DNA of 64,000 nt. Source: JACCTI01 sp051005695 (GTDB lineage: Bacteria; Verrucomicrobiota; Verrucomicrobiia; Chthoniobacterales; UBA10450). The notes under the pieces were generated by a model. The model worked only from the letters and a program-made list of their open reading frames with translations, was not told the origin of the DNA and ran no database searches. Made by a program: the position numbers and the translations under genes. Where the stretch lies: contig JBPCJC010000054.1 of NCBI GenBank assembly GCA_051005695.1, positions 1-64,000 of the forward strand, read 5' to 3'. Positions 43,801 to 52,956 of this stretch are shown here, in pieces. Every line of letters starts with the position of its first letter. The stretch's first letter is position 1.

Positions 43801-46589
43801 GATTTAGTTTCCAAGACCGCCTGCGCGGCGGCGAGACGCGCGATGGGGACGCGGTAGGGGCTGCAACTGACGTAGTCCAAGCCGAGCCGGTGGCAGAATT
43901 TCACGCTGCTCGGTTCGCCGCCGTGTTCGCCGCAGATGCCGAGCTTGATCTCGGGCCGGGTTTTGCGGCCGAGGTCGCAGGTCATTTCCATCAGGCGGCC
44001 GACGCCTTTTTGGTCGATCGAGGCGAAAGGATTTGTCGGGACGATATCGAGCTCGGAATAGGCGGGGAGGAAGCTGCCGGAATCGTCGCGGCTCATCCCG
44101 AGGGTGGTTTGGGTGAGGTCGTTAGTCCCGAAGCTGAAGAACTCGGCGTCGCGCGCAATTTCATCGGCGACCAGGGCGGCGCGCGGGATCTCGATCATGG
44201 TGCCGACGAGATAGGTCAGTTTCACTTTCGTTTCCTTCATCACTTCGGCGGCGACGCGATGGACGATCTCGAGCTGGAGTTTCAATTCGCGCGGATAACC
44301 GACGAGAGGAATCATGATTTCTTCGCGAACCTTGATGCCTTTTTTTTGCACGGCGGCGGCGGCTTCGAAAACTGCGCGAGCCTGCATCTCGGAAATCTCG
44401 GGATAAACGATGCCGAGCCGGCAACCGCGATGACCGAGCATCGGGTTGAATTCGTGGAGTTCGCTGACGCGCCGTGAGATTTGTTCCACTGGCACGCCGA
44501 GTTTTTTCGAAAGGTCGAGTTGCTGCTCTTTGTCGTGCGGGAGAAATTCGTGCAATGGCGGATCGAGGAAGCGGATGGTGGCGGGCAGGCCTTTGAGCGC
44601 AGTGAAGATGCCAATGAAATCTTCGCGTTGATACGGGAGCAATTTGGCGAGCGCTTTCCGGCGCGCCTCGGTGTTCTCGGCGAGAATCATCTCGCGCATC
44701 GCGTCGATGCGGTTGCCCTCGAAAAACATGTGCTCGGTGCGGCAAAGCCCGATGCCTTCAGCGCCAAACGCGACCGCGTTTTCGACTTGCTCGGGCGTGT
44801 CCGCGTTCGTCCGCACTTTCATCCGGCGCAAACCGTCGACCCAGCTCATGAGCTTCGCGTATTGTCCGTAGGTCGCACTTTTCTTCGGGTCTAACGAGCG
44901 ATCGACCAGCACCTGCACGATCTCGGAAGGCGCGGTCGTGACTTCGCCGGCGAAGACTTCGCCCGTGGTGCCGTCGATGGAAATATAATCGCCCTGTTTC
45001 AAGGTGACGCCGTTGGCGCTGAGGGTGCGCTTGTCGTAATCGATTTGAATTCCGGACGCGCCGCAGACGCAGACTTTCCCCATCTGCCGCGCGACCAGGG
45101 CGGCGTGCGACGAAACGCCGCCGCGCGAAGTGAGAATGCCTTCGGCGGCAATCATTCCGCGCAAATCTTCCGGTGAAGTTTCGATGCGCGTGAGCACGAC
45201 CTTCTCCCCTTTGCCGGCGCGCGTGACCGCATCTTCGGCGCTGAAGACGATGTGCCCCGACGCGGCGCCGGGGCCCGCGGGCAAACCGCTCCCGATCTTT
45301 TTCGCCTGGCTGACGGATTTGCGATCGAAGATGGGCGCGAGCAAGTGGGCTAACGAGTCCGCCGGGATGCGTTTCACCGCGTCTTCTTTGCTGATTAATT
45401 TCTCCGCGACCATTTCGACCGCGATCCGGACGGCGGCCAAACCAGTCCGCTTGCCGTTGCGAGTTTGCAGGATGAAGAGGCGGTTGTCTTCCACGGTGAA
45501 CTCCAGGTCCTGCATGTCCTTGAAATGTTTTTCGAGAAGCGCGCGCACTTTCATCAAGGCGCTGTGCGCGGCCGGCATTTCCTGCGCGAGCTGCGCGATC
45601 GGGTGCGGAGTGCGCACCCCGGCGACGACATCTTCGCCTTGCGCATTGATCAAATATTCGCCGTAGAAAACGCGCTCGCCGCTCGCGGGATCGCGGGTAA
45701 ACGCAACCCCGGTGGCGCTGGTGTCGCCCATGTTGCCGAAGACCATCGTCTGCACATTGACCGCCGTGCCCCACTCGTGCGGGATGCCGTATTTGCGACG
45801 GTAAACAATCGCGCGGTCGTTCATCCACGAGCCGAAGACGGCGCCGATCGCGCCCCAGAGTTGGGCGTGCGCATCCTGTGGAAATGATTTGCCGGTGCGC
45901 TCTTTGATCAGCGCTTTGAACTGCTCGACCATCGCTTTGAGATCAGCGACGGACAGCTCGGTGTCCTTCTCGACACCGGCTTTGTGTTTCACTTTTTCGA
46001 TCACGCTTTCGAACGGTTCGTGATCTTCGCCCGGCCGTTTTTGCACGCCCATGACGACGTCGCCGTACATCTGCAAAAAGCGCCGATACGAATCCCAGGC
46101 GAAGCGCGGATTGTTCGTTAGGCGAGCAACGATCTCGACGACCTCATCGTTCATCCCGAGGTTGAGAATCGTGTCCATCATGCCGGGCATGGAATCGCGC
46201 GCGCCCGAGCGCACGGAGACGAGCAACGGCTTCTCCTTGGCGCCTAATTTTTTGCCGACGGACTGCTCGACTTTGGCGAGCGCGCGCGCGACTTCCGCTT
46301 CCAGCGCCGGCGGGTAGCTGCGGTGGTGATCGGTAAAATACGTGCAGACTTCCGTGGTGATGGTGAACCCCGGCGGCACCGGCAGACCGATGCGCGTCAT
46401 CTCCGCGAGGTTCGCGCCCTTGCCGCCGAGAAGCGGCTTCATGTTGCCGGCGCCGTCCGCATTCCCGTCGCCAAAGTAGTAGACCAACCGGGAAGATTTC
46501 CGGCCCGATTTCTTCTGCGCTTTCACTTTTGGAGCGCTGGAAAAGCGTTTTGTTTGCGAGCGGGCGGACAGTTTCGTTTTCTGGGCCAT
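43797..46589 (-). CDS. ppdK: Pyruvate, phosphate dikinase
   Basis: A 930-residue enzyme interconverting pyruvate, ATP and phosphate with PEP, AMP and pyrophosphate. The ATP-grasp region starts with LLGGKGANLAEMTRIGLPVPPGFTI. The phosphohistidine domain has TSRGGVSSHAALVARQMGKV (about residue 496). The C-terminal TIM barrel has LCRTEHMFF, GTNDLTQTTLGMSRDD and the catalytic cysteine loop LGICGEHGGEPSSVKF (about 890). The ATG at 46589 (MAQKTKLSARSQ) adds a basic linker of about 35 residues before the conserved start. Probably monocistronic. Confidence 0.95.
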   Translation of the reverse strand: MAQKTKLSARSQTKRFSSAPKVKAQKKSGRKSSRLVYYFGDGNADGAGNMKPLLGGKGANLAEMTRIGLPVPPGFTITTEVCTYFTDHHRSYPPALEAEVARALAKVEQSVGKKLGAKEKPLLVSVRSGARDSMPGMMDTILNLGMNDEVVEIVARLTNNPRFAWDSYRRFLQMYGDVVMGVQKRPGEDHEPFESVIEKVKHKAGVEKDTELSVADLKAMVEQFKALIKERTGKSFPQDAHAQLWGAIGAVFGSWMNDRAIVYRRKYGIPHEWGTAVNVQTMVFGNMGDTSATGVAFTRDPASGERVFYGEYLINAQGEDVVAGVRTPHPIAQLAQEMPAAHSALMKVRALLEKHFKDMQDLEFTVEDNRLFILQTRNGKRTGLAAVRIAVEMVAEKLISKEDAVKRIPADSLAHLLAPIFDRKSVSQAKKIGSGLPAGPGAASGHIVFSAEDAVTRAGKGEKVVLTRIETSPEDLRGMIAAEGILTSRGGVSSHAALVARQMGKVCVCGASGIQIDYDKRTLSANGVTLKQGDYISIDGTTGEVFAGEVTTAPSEIVQVLVDRSLDPKKSATYGQYAKLMSWVDGLRRMKVRTNADTPEQVENAVAFGAEGIGLCRTEHMFFEGNRIDAMREMILAENTEARRKALAKLLPYQREDFIGIFTALKGLPATIRFLDPPLHEFLPHDKEQQLDLSKKLGVPVEQISRRVSELHEFNPMLGHRGCRLGIVYPEISEMQARAVFEAAAAVQKKGIKVREEIMIPLVGYPRELKLQLEIVHRVAAEVMKETKVKLTYLVGTMIEIPRAALVADEIARDAEFFSFGTNDLTQTTLGMSRDDSGSFLPAYSELDIVPTNPFASIDQKGVGRLMEMTCDLGRKTRPEIKLGICGEHGGEPSSVKFCHRLGLDYVSCSPYRVPIARLAAAQAVLETKS

Positions 46590-46682
46590 AAGAAAAATTT
46601 GGAGATATCCGGCGCGGCGGAAGCGCCAAGCTAAGTCCGAGGTCCGACCTGTCAACGCGCGCAGGGCGCGTCGTCGCAGCGG

Positions 46683-46895
46683 CTACGCCGCCGGCATTCC
46701 ACCATGCGGCGCGAGCACTTGCCCGATGGCCGCAGTGAATTGATCCACCCCGGTGCTCGGGATGATGATCGTGTTCCGGCGCCCGTGCGCTTCCTCGGTG
46801 ATGCGGAGGAAACGACCGCGATCGTTTTCGCGCAGCTCGACCTGGAAAAGCTTCCGTTCGATCTGCAATTGTTTGGCTTCAATCACGTTGTCCAT
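46683..46895 (-). CDS. PUR-alpha-like DNA/RNA-binding protein (DUF3276)
   Basis: A 70-residue protein from the ATG at 46895 (MDNVIEAKQLQIERK). The core KLFQVELRENDRGRFLRITE followed by RRNTIIIPSTGVDQF matches the single bacterial PUR repeat, which binds single-stranded nucleic acid as a dimer. The frame is open much further upstream, but that part overlaps rnr and is not protein-like. It lies 76 bases after rnr in the same direction, so a functional link to RNA metabolism is possible. Confidence 0.83.
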   Translation of the reverse strand: MDNVIEAKQLQIERKLFQVELRENDRGRFLRITEEAHGRRNTIIIPSTGVDQFTAAIGQVLAPHGGMPAA

Positions 46896-46971
46896 CGCGG
46901 GGGGAAGGCGAGAATCTAACGGATTCGCCCCCGACGCTGGAAGATAAATTTCTGGTGAAGGCGCCGCGGGC

Positions 46972-49134
46972 TCAGCGCCGGTGGCGAATCCGCTTCGCCG
47001 GCTTGTCGTCGGCAATCGCGAAATCGACCTGGCGTTTGAAAATATCGACGCGGGCGACGTAAACCCGGAGCTCGTCACCGACAGAAAATTTCCGGCGCGA
47101 TTGCCGGCCGATGAGCTGACGGCGCGCACCGTTGAAGGTGTAGAAATCGTCGGTCAGGGCGGAGATGTGAATCATGCCGGTGAGCAAGACCTCGGGCAGC
47201 TCCACGATGAGGCCGAAATTTTTCACGTCGAGAACAGAGGCGCGAAACACTTGCGGATCTTTTGCGTCGAGCTGGCGCTGGAAAAACTCCAGCTTCTTAA
47301 GTTTCACGCCTTCGATCTCGGCTTCGGCGGCGACGCGTTCCGTGACCGAGATATGCTCGGCGACGGCGGCTAACTGGCCGAGGTCGCCGCGCGCGCGCTT
47401 GGCCTGGTTACGTTCCGCGAGCGCGCGATGAACCACGAGATCGGCATAGCGTCGGATCGGGCTGGTGAAATGGGTGTAGTTCACTTTCGCGAGACCGTAG
47501 TGGCCTAACGACTGCGTCGCGTAACGCGCGCGCTTCAAGCTTTTGAGCAAGCCGATTTTCAGCGCCTGTTCCTCGGGTTTGCCGCGCAGCGAGACGAGCA
47601 AACGCTGCAGTTCCTTGCGCTGGGTAAGATCACCGACCTTGTAGTTGTAGCTCAGGACCAGCTCGCGATACTCGGCGAGCTTGTCCGGCTCGGGATCTTC
47701 ATGCACGCGGTAGACCGCGGGGATGAGGCGATTTTTTAATTCGCGCGCGACCGCTTCGTTGGCCGCGAGCATGAATTCTTCGACCAGCTGGTGCGAATCG
47801 TCGTTTTCGATTCGCTCGAGCTGGATCGGTTTGCCCTGCGGATCGAGGCGGACTTTTACTTCCGGAAAATCGAGATCGAGCGAGCCCTGCTCGAAGCGTT
47901 TGCGGCGGAGGAAGGAGGCTAATTCCCAGGCGACATGCAGGCGCTCGCTCAACTGGTCGTTCGGCGGCGATTGCAGGATGGCGTAAGCCTGACGGTAAGT
48001 GAGCCGGCGCGCGCTCCGGATGATGCTGCGACCGAAGTGCACATTTTTTGTCTGACCGTCTTTGCCGAATTCGATGAAAGCGGATTGCGTTAAGCGATCG
48101 ACGTCCGGATTCAAACTGCAAACGCCGTTGCTTAAGCGCTCGGGCAACATCGGGATCACACGATCGGGGAGGTAAACGCTATTGCCGCGCTTGTAGGCTT
48201 CGCGATCGAGCGCACTCCCGGGCGTGACGTAGGCCGAGACGTCGGCGATGTGCACGCCGAGTTTCCAGCCGCCGCCCGGGACGCGTTCGACGTTGACCGC
48301 ATCGTCGAAATCACGCGCGTCATCGGGATCGATCGTGATGATAAATTGGCCGCGCAAATCTTCGCGACCTTCGGCCGCGGAAGCTGGCACGGTCTCGGGA
48401 ATGCGCTCCGCTTCTTCCGCGGCGGCGCGCGGAAATTCCGTCGGCAAATGGTACTTCCGAATGATCGAAAGCATGTCCACGCCGGGATCGGTGCTGCGGC
48501 CGAGGACCTCGATGATTTCGCCTTCAGGATTGACGTGGCGCGATTCCCAGTTTTCCAGCCTAACGACTACTTTATCGCCCACGCGCGCTTTCGTCGGCTG
48601 GATGTAAACGTTGTGCACGATGCGCGGATCGTCCGGGACGACGTAGGCAAAATTTCGCGATTGCTGGACGGTGCCGACGATGGTGTCGTGTGCGCGTTCC
48701 AAAATCCGAATGATGCGGCCTTCGGGGCGCGCGCTCCCGCCTTTGGCGCGCGAGTATTGTTCGTCGCGTGTGATCCGCGCGACTACGCGATCGCCGTGCA
48801 TCGCGGTCCCAGTGTTTTGCGCGGCGATGAAAAGATCCTGTTCGCCCGGTTTATTTTCCTGGGTAAGAAAGGCGTAACCAGCCTGGTGAACACTGAGAAT
48901 GCCGGTGACGAGATCGGCTTCCGATGGGAGGACGTAGCGGTTTTTGCGGATGCGTGCGATCTCTCCGGCGCGTTCGAGTTCGCGCAGGGTCTCGTTTAAA
49001 TTCATCCGCACGCCGCTCTTGCGGCCGAGAGCTTTGGCCAGCTCGGTCTTGTCGAGCGGACGATATTTGGGCGCGGCGAGGATGCGCAGGATCTGTTGTT
49101 TTAGTTCGTTAGGTTGCACGCGCGGAAAGTTCAC
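46972..49134 (-). CDS. rnr: Ribonuclease R
   Basis: A 720-residue 3'-5' exoribonuclease. It has an N-terminal winged-helix domain (LKQQILRILAAPKYRPLDK), cold-shock domains around residues 80-200, and an RNB catalytic domain with the acidic cluster TIDPDDARDFDDAVNV (about 275). NYTHFTSPIRRYADLVVHRA and a C-terminal S1 domain (LPEVLLTGMIHISALTDDFY) follow, then a basic tail. The start is GTG at 49134, whose first codons include a copy of the dispersed word (QPNE). It degrades structured RNA. Confidence 0.95.
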   Translation of the reverse strand: MNFPRVQPNELKQQILRILAAPKYRPLDKTELAKALGRKSGVRMNLNETLRELERAGEIARIRKNRYVLPSEADLVTGILSVHQAGYAFLTQENKPGEQDLFIAAQNTGTAMHGDRVVARITRDEQYSRAKGGSARPEGRIIRILERAHDTIVGTVQQSRNFAYVVPDDPRIVHNVYIQPTKARVGDKVVVRLENWESRHVNPEGEIIEVLGRSTDPGVDMLSIIRKYHLPTEFPRAAAEEAERIPETVPASAAEGREDLRGQFIITIDPDDARDFDDAVNVERVPGGGWKLGVHIADVSAYVTPGSALDREAYKRGNSVYLPDRVIPMLPERLSNGVCSLNPDVDRLTQSAFIEFGKDGQTKNVHFGRSIIRSARRLTYRQAYAILQSPPNDQLSERLHVAWELASFLRRKRFEQGSLDLDFPEVKVRLDPQGKPIQLERIENDDSHQLVEEFMLAANEAVARELKNRLIPAVYRVHEDPEPDKLAEYRELVLSYNYKVGDLTQRKELQRLLVSLRGKPEEQALKIGLLKSLKRARYATQSLGHYGLAKVNYTHFTSPIRRYADLVVHRALAERNQAKRARGDLGQLAAVAEHISVTERVAAEAEIEGVKLKKLEFFQRQLDAKDPQVFRASVLDVKNFGLIVELPEVLLTGMIHISALTDDFYTFNGARRQLIGRQSRRKFSVGDELRVYVARVDIFKRQVDFAIADDKPAKRIRHRR

Positions 49135-49202
49135 GAGGAGTGTCGACGCTGGGCGCTTTCGCTCAATCGAATAAACGAGCGCGTATGTTAGTCTGAAGCC
49201 TG

Positions 49203-50057
49203 ATGGCTGCCGTGCTTTGGAAAATCGCCGGCGAGACGCACGATTTATCGCGCGGCGGGATAATCATGGGCGTGCTCAATGTCACCCCGGATTCGTTTTC
49301 GGACGGCGGAGAATTTTTCGACGAAGCCGCCGCGATTCAGCGTGGTCTAACGATGGCGGCGGAAGGCGCGGCGATCATCGATATTGGCGGCGAATCCACC
49401 CGGCCGGGTTCGGAACCAATCGCTGAGGATGTGGAGATGAAACGCGTCCTGCCGGTGATCAAAGGATTGCGCGCGGCCGGATTGAAGGCGCTGATTTCGA
49501 TCGACACGACGAAGGCGGCGGTGGCGCGCGCGGCGCTCGATGCGGGCGCGGTAATTATTAACGACATCACCGGCGGACGCGGTGATGCCGCAATGTTGCC
49601 GTTAGCGGCGGAGCGCGGCGCGGCGGTAATCATGATGCACATGCAGGGCACGCCGCGGACGATGCAGGTGAAGCCGCATTATGATGACGTGGTCGTGGAA
49701 GTGGGGGAATTTTTTCGACAACAATATGCGCGCGCCCTAGAATGCGGCATTGATCCCATGGGCATTGCGTTCGATCCGGGAATCGGGTTTGGAAAAACGC
49801 TGCAACACAATCTCGCGTTACTCCGCAATCTCTCGGAGCTGCGGGTCTACGATCGCCCGCTCGCGGTCGGGGTTTCGCGGAAAGCATTTCTCGGAAAGAT
49901 AATCGTGAGCGCCGAAATGAGTGATCGCTTGCCGCCGACAATCGCGCTGACGGCGCTGTTGCGGAGAAGCGGTGCGGATGTGGTGCGAGTGCATGAGGTG
50001 GCGCCGAATCTGGCCGCCTTGCGTGTGGCCGAAGCTTTGGAAACGAACACGCCATGA
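49203..50057 (+). CDS. folP: Dihydropteroate synthase
   Basis: A 284-residue TIM-barrel enzyme joining 6-hydroxymethyl-dihydropterin pyrophosphate and p-aminobenzoate in folate synthesis. It shows IIMGVLNVTPDSFSDGGEF, AIIDIGGESTRPGSEPI, ISIDTTKAAVARAAL, INDITGGRGDAAM, VIMMHMQGTPRTMQ, AFDPGIGFGKTLQHNLALL and VGVSRKAFLG, covering all conserved loops. It overlaps cdaA by four bases, the same folP-cdaA pairing seen in many bacteria. Confidence 0.95.
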   Translation: MAAVLWKIAGETHDLSRGGIIMGVLNVTPDSFSDGGEFFDEAAAIQRGLTMAAEGAAIIDIGGESTRPGSEPIAEDVEMKRVLPVIKGLRAAGLKALISIDTTKAAVARAALDAGAVIINDITGGRGDAAMLPLAAERGAAVIMMHMQGTPRTMQVKPHYDDVVVEVGEFFRQQYARALECGIDPMGIAFDPGIGFGKTLQHNLALLRNLSELRVYDRPLAVGVSRKAFLGKIIVSAEMSDRLPPTIALTALLRRSGADVVRVHEVAPNLAALRVAEALETNTP

Positions 50058-50929
50058 TGCAGCAAATCCTCCAGCTCTGGCTCGACAAATGGCGCGGGCT
50101 TTTTGAAATCCTGCTCCTGAGCGTGGGGATTTACTACGGCTACCTTTACTTCAAGGGGACGCGCGGCGCGAAGGTGTTGACCGGGCTGGCGATCGTTTTT
50201 CTCACGTTCACGCTGATCTCGCAGTTGCTGAACTTGACCGTGATCGGCTGGATCGTGCGCAGCTTTTCGGTCTTCCTGGCGGTCGCACTGGTGGTGATTT
50301 TCCAACCCGAACTGCGTCGCGGTTTGGCGGCGCTCGGTGGGCATCCGATTTTTTCCCTAACGAGTGAAAAGCGCGAGACGGTTTCCGATATTGCGGAAGC
50401 GGTCAACCAATTAGCGAACAAACAATTTGGCGCGCTCATCGCGATCGAACGCGACACCTCGATTCGGGTTTATGAAGAGACCGGGGTGGAACTGGACGCC
50501 TGTTTTTCGGTCGAGCTGATGCTGACTTTGTTTCATCCGAAGAGTGCGCTGCACGATGGCGGGGTCATTCTGCGCAACGGCCGGCTGGCGGCCGCGGCCT
50601 GCATTTTTCCGGTGAGCCAGCGCGAAACGCTTGATCGCAGCCTTGGTTTGCGCCATCGCGCCGGGCTCGGGATTACCGAGGAATCCGACGCGATCGCGGT
50701 GGTGGTTTCGGAAGAAACAGGCGCGATCTCGATCTGTCATCGCCGGCGGATCGAGCGCAACTTTACCCCCGAAAGTTTCCGTAAACGGCTCGGCGAAATC
50801 CTGCTCCACGGCAATTATGAAGAAACTGATCCTCCGGAATTGGCGCGCGAAGGTAGTCTCCCTCCTGCTCGCGACGACGCTCTGGTATCTCATCAAAAAG
50901 AACATCGCAACGACACCCTCGCTGTTTGA
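50054..50929 (+). CDS. cdaA: Membrane diadenylate cyclase CdaA
   Basis: A 291-residue protein making c-di-AMP from two ATP. Three N-terminal membrane helices (LLSVGIYYGYLYFKG, VLTGLAIVFLTFTLI, WIVRSFSVFLAVALVVI) precede the DisA_N domain with FHPKSALHDGGVILRNGRL and LRHRAGLGITEESDAIAVVV. The usual DGA catalytic motif reads DGG here (D168-G169-G170), while RHR is intact. The last 37 residues overlap the next gene in another frame and look unlike the family's tail. Activity is probable, but the Ala-to-Gly change deserves note. Confidence 0.9.
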   Translation: MMQQILQLWLDKWRGLFEILLLSVGIYYGYLYFKGTRGAKVLTGLAIVFLTFTLISQLLNLTVIGWIVRSFSVFLAVALVVIFQPELRRGLAALGGHPIFSLTSEKRETVSDIAEAVNQLANKQFGALIAIERDTSIRVYEETGVELDACFSVELMLTLFHPKSALHDGGVILRNGRLAAAACIFPVSQRETLDRSLGLRHRAGLGITEESDAIAVVVSEETGAISICHRRRIERNFTPESFRKRLGEILLHGNYEETDPPELAREGSLPPARDDALVSHQKEHRNDTLAV

Positions 50930-50966
50930 GAGCAAGCCCGGGGTGATGACGATGGACCGGCGCTAG
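50817..50966 (+). CDS. Truncated CdaR/YbbR-like membrane stub
   Basis: A 49-residue protein from an ATG at 50817 lying within the 3' end of cdaA (113-base overlap). MKKLILRNWRAKVVSLLLATTLWYLIKK is the N-terminal membrane anchor of YbbR/CdaR proteins, which normally follow cdaA and regulate it. Those proteins then carry several YbbR domains; here the chain stops after FESKPGVMTMDRR. Either this lineage keeps only the anchor or the gene was truncated. Three copies of the dispersed word follow the stop. Confidence 0.65.
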   Translation: MKKLILRNWRAKVVSLLLATTLWYLIKKNIATTPSLFESKPGVMTMDRR

Positions 50967-50978
50967 CGACGGTCGCGC

Positions 50979-51025
50979 CTAACGAGTTGTTCTTTTGGCC
51001 TAACGAAACGCGTTTGGCCTAACGA
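50979..51025 (+). repeat. Triple direct cluster of the dispersed word
   Basis: CTAACGA starts at 50979, 51000 and 51019, each preceded by GC and spaced 21 and 19 bp, so all three face the same side of the helix. It fills the gap between two convergent genes. The last copy supplies the TAG stop of the minus-strand SprT-like gene. This is the densest cluster in the window and its only multi-copy intergenic one. Confidence 0.92.
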
Positions 51026-51471
51026 AAGAAGCGGGCGAGGTTTTCGTCTTCCCAGCGGCGCGCCCGCCGATAGCTCGGGTATTCGCGTTCGCGCCGATTG
51101 AACTCCTCGGTGTGCACCCGGCGGCGCCCGTCGTTCCCAATTTCGTCCGGAACGACCGAGTGCAGCATCTCGTGATAAAGGACGTATTGCAGGAACCAAG
51201 GCGGCACGAACGGTTGATCGAGGCGCGGATTGATCCGGATGATGCGGTCTTCTTCCTGGATGGTACCAAAGACAAAATATTCTTTCGGTAAACGTTTGCG
51301 ACGCCGGCCCCAGACCACTTTGTAACCGCGGAGACGATTCCGGAAATAGCGCGCGTTCAAACGATCGAAGATGGCGCGGAGATCAAAATATTTTCCCTCG
51401 TGCTCGAAATTCAGCTGCTGCTGCATCGGTAATCGAGGATGCGCCGCTTTCCGTTTGGTTTTCTTGGCCAT
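51019..51471 (-). CDS. SprT-like zinc metallopeptidase
   Basis: A 150-residue protein from the ATG at 51471 (MAKKTKRKAAHP). It has the zinc-binding YVLYHEMLHSVVPDE helix with HExxH and a third ligand candidate in RRVHTEEFNRRER, and an N-terminal FDRLNARYFRNRLRGYKVVW typical of SprT/M48-like minimal proteases. The C-terminal zinc ribbon of some relatives is absent. Substrate unknown; eukaryotic relatives act on DNA-protein crosslinks, but that function is not implied here. Confidence 0.8.
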   Translation of the reverse strand: MAKKTKRKAAHPRLPMQQQLNFEHEGKYFDLRAIFDRLNARYFRNRLRGYKVVWGRRRKRLPKEYFVFGTIQEEDRIIRINPRLDQPFVPPWFLQYVLYHEMLHSVVPDEIGNDGRRRVHTEEFNRREREYPSYRRARRWEDENLARFFR

Positions 51472-51814
51472 GAATGAGTCTAACAAGTGGTAGGAATAAT
51501 CTAGGCGCGCGCGCTCGAGTAACAAGAAACTGGACAATTTATTCGCAACTGATGGCTAAAGCTCGTATTACCAATCGCTTGAAAATCACGCAACTCGCGT
51601 GAAAGGGACGTGCTGTCTCGAAAAAATCCGCCCCAAATTAGCTGTAGGCGTGCGAAAAGGTGTGTTTTCCAAGCGTTCAAGCTCAAGGAACGCTTCTGCG
51701 CGCGCCCGCGGTTTGCATTGACCGCAGCGCGAAATCGCCATCGAGTTTTGCGCAGATTGTGACTATACTTTGCGCCGGTCGTTGCGACGCGTGCGCGCAC
51801 CGAATTTAAAAATC
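51472..51814. other. 343-bp intergenic region upstream of rodA
   Basis: Divergent region between the SprT-like gene and rodA. It holds a near-copy of the dispersed word (CTAACAA, 51481-51487) and a promoter-like TATACT hexamer. No convincing small gene or stable palindrome seen. Confidence 0.45.
51764..51769 (+). promoter_or_regulatory. Candidate -10 box for rodA
   Basis: TATACT preceded by TGTGAC, 46 bases before the rodA ATG. The matching -35 region (about 51741-51746, TCGAGT) is weak. Called from similarity to a sigma-70 -10 box alone. Confidence 0.3.
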
Positions 51815-52930
51815 ATGTCACCATTTTTGCGGAAGCTGCTCGGTCTAAACTGGCTCCTGCTGGTCAACATGCTCGCGCTCGCAATCTTCGGCGTGATCGC
51901 GGTCTACAGCGCGACTTACATGCGGCAGGATCCGATTTCGACCGAGTTCTGGCGCAAGCAGGCGAACTGGGTCGCGGTCGGCTTCGTGGCTTTCATGGTC
52001 ACGAGCCTGGTCGACTATCGCTGGATTCGTTTGGGCGCGCTCCCGATGTATCTCGCCGGGCTTTTCTTTTTGATCCTGACGAAATTCATCGGGACGAAAG
52101 TGTATGGCGCGAAGAGCTGGCTCCATCTCGGGCCGATTAATTTTCAGCCGGCGCAGCTCGCGGTCATCGCCGGAATCATGGTGCTCGCATTGTTCCTCAG
52201 CCAGTTCCGCGAGATGCATCCGATGCTGCGGCTTGCGCTCTGCGGCGCGATCGCGGGCGCGCCCTGTTTGCTCATTCTCTTGCAACCGGATCTCGGGATG
52301 GTTTTGATTTGGGGACCGGTTATGCTCGCGCTTCTTTTCGTCGGTGGAATTCCGGTGCGCTACCTTGTCTGCATTATTTTGATTGCGGTCGCCTTCATGC
52401 CGGTAGCAATCAATCTCGGATTAAAGCCGTACCAAAAAGAGCGCATCACCGCGTTCATCAATCCCGATATCGATCGCCAGGGATCGGCCTGGGCGATCAA
52501 CCAATCCATGATCGCGATCGGCTCCGGCGGTTGGGCGGGCAAGGGATTCAAAGCGCCTAACACCCAGATCGAACTCGGCTTTCTCCCGGCGACCGCGGTG
52601 CACAACGATTACATCTTCTCCGCGATCGGCGAGCAATGGGGCTTTGTCGGCGGCGCCTTTCTCATCGGCGCCTTTGCGTTGCTTTTGACCACCTGTCTCT
52701 TCGTCGCTTTTTGCGCGGGCGATCAATTTGGCCTGCTCCTGGTCATCGGGATCGCCTCGCTCATTTTCACCCACATTTTCCAAAACGTCGGCATGACCAT
52801 TTCCATGTTACCGATCACCGGCGTGCCTTTGCCCTTGATCAGTTACAGCGGTTCCTTTGTGCTCATGATCATGTTCGGCCTTGGGATCGTGAATAGCGTC
52901 TGGGTGCATCGCAAAGCCGTTGCCCTCTGA
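51815..52930 (+). CDS. rodA: Peptidoglycan glycosyltransferase RodA (SEDS)
   Basis: A 371-residue polytopic protein from the ATG at 51815 with about ten membrane helices. SEDS signatures present are INFQPAQLAVIAGIMVLA (the catalytic-loop region), LLQPDLGMVLIWGPV, FLPATAVHNDYIFSAIGEQW and MTISMLPITGVPLPLISYSGS. It polymerises lipid II glycan strands for side-wall elongation with a class B PBP, which is not in the window. RodA rather than FtsW is chosen from the short N-terminus and loop sequence. Confidence 0.9.
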   Translation: MSPFLRKLLGLNWLLLVNMLALAIFGVIAVYSATYMRQDPISTEFWRKQANWVAVGFVAFMVTSLVDYRWIRLGALPMYLAGLFFLILTKFIGTKVYGAKSWLHLGPINFQPAQLAVIAGIMVLALFLSQFREMHPMLRLALCGAIAGAPCLLILLQPDLGMVLIWGPVMLALLFVGGIPVRYLVCIILIAVAFMPVAINLGLKPYQKERITAFINPDIDRQGSAWAINQSMIAIGSGGWAGKGFKAPNTQIELGFLPATAVHNDYIFSAIGEQWGFVGGAFLIGAFALLLTTCLFVAFCAGDQFGLLLVIGIASLIFTHIFQNVGMTISMLPITGVPLPLISYSGSFVLMIMFGLGIVNSVWVHRKAVAL

Positions 52931-52956
52931 AGCGCGCGCACTAAGATCGCTCGCAC

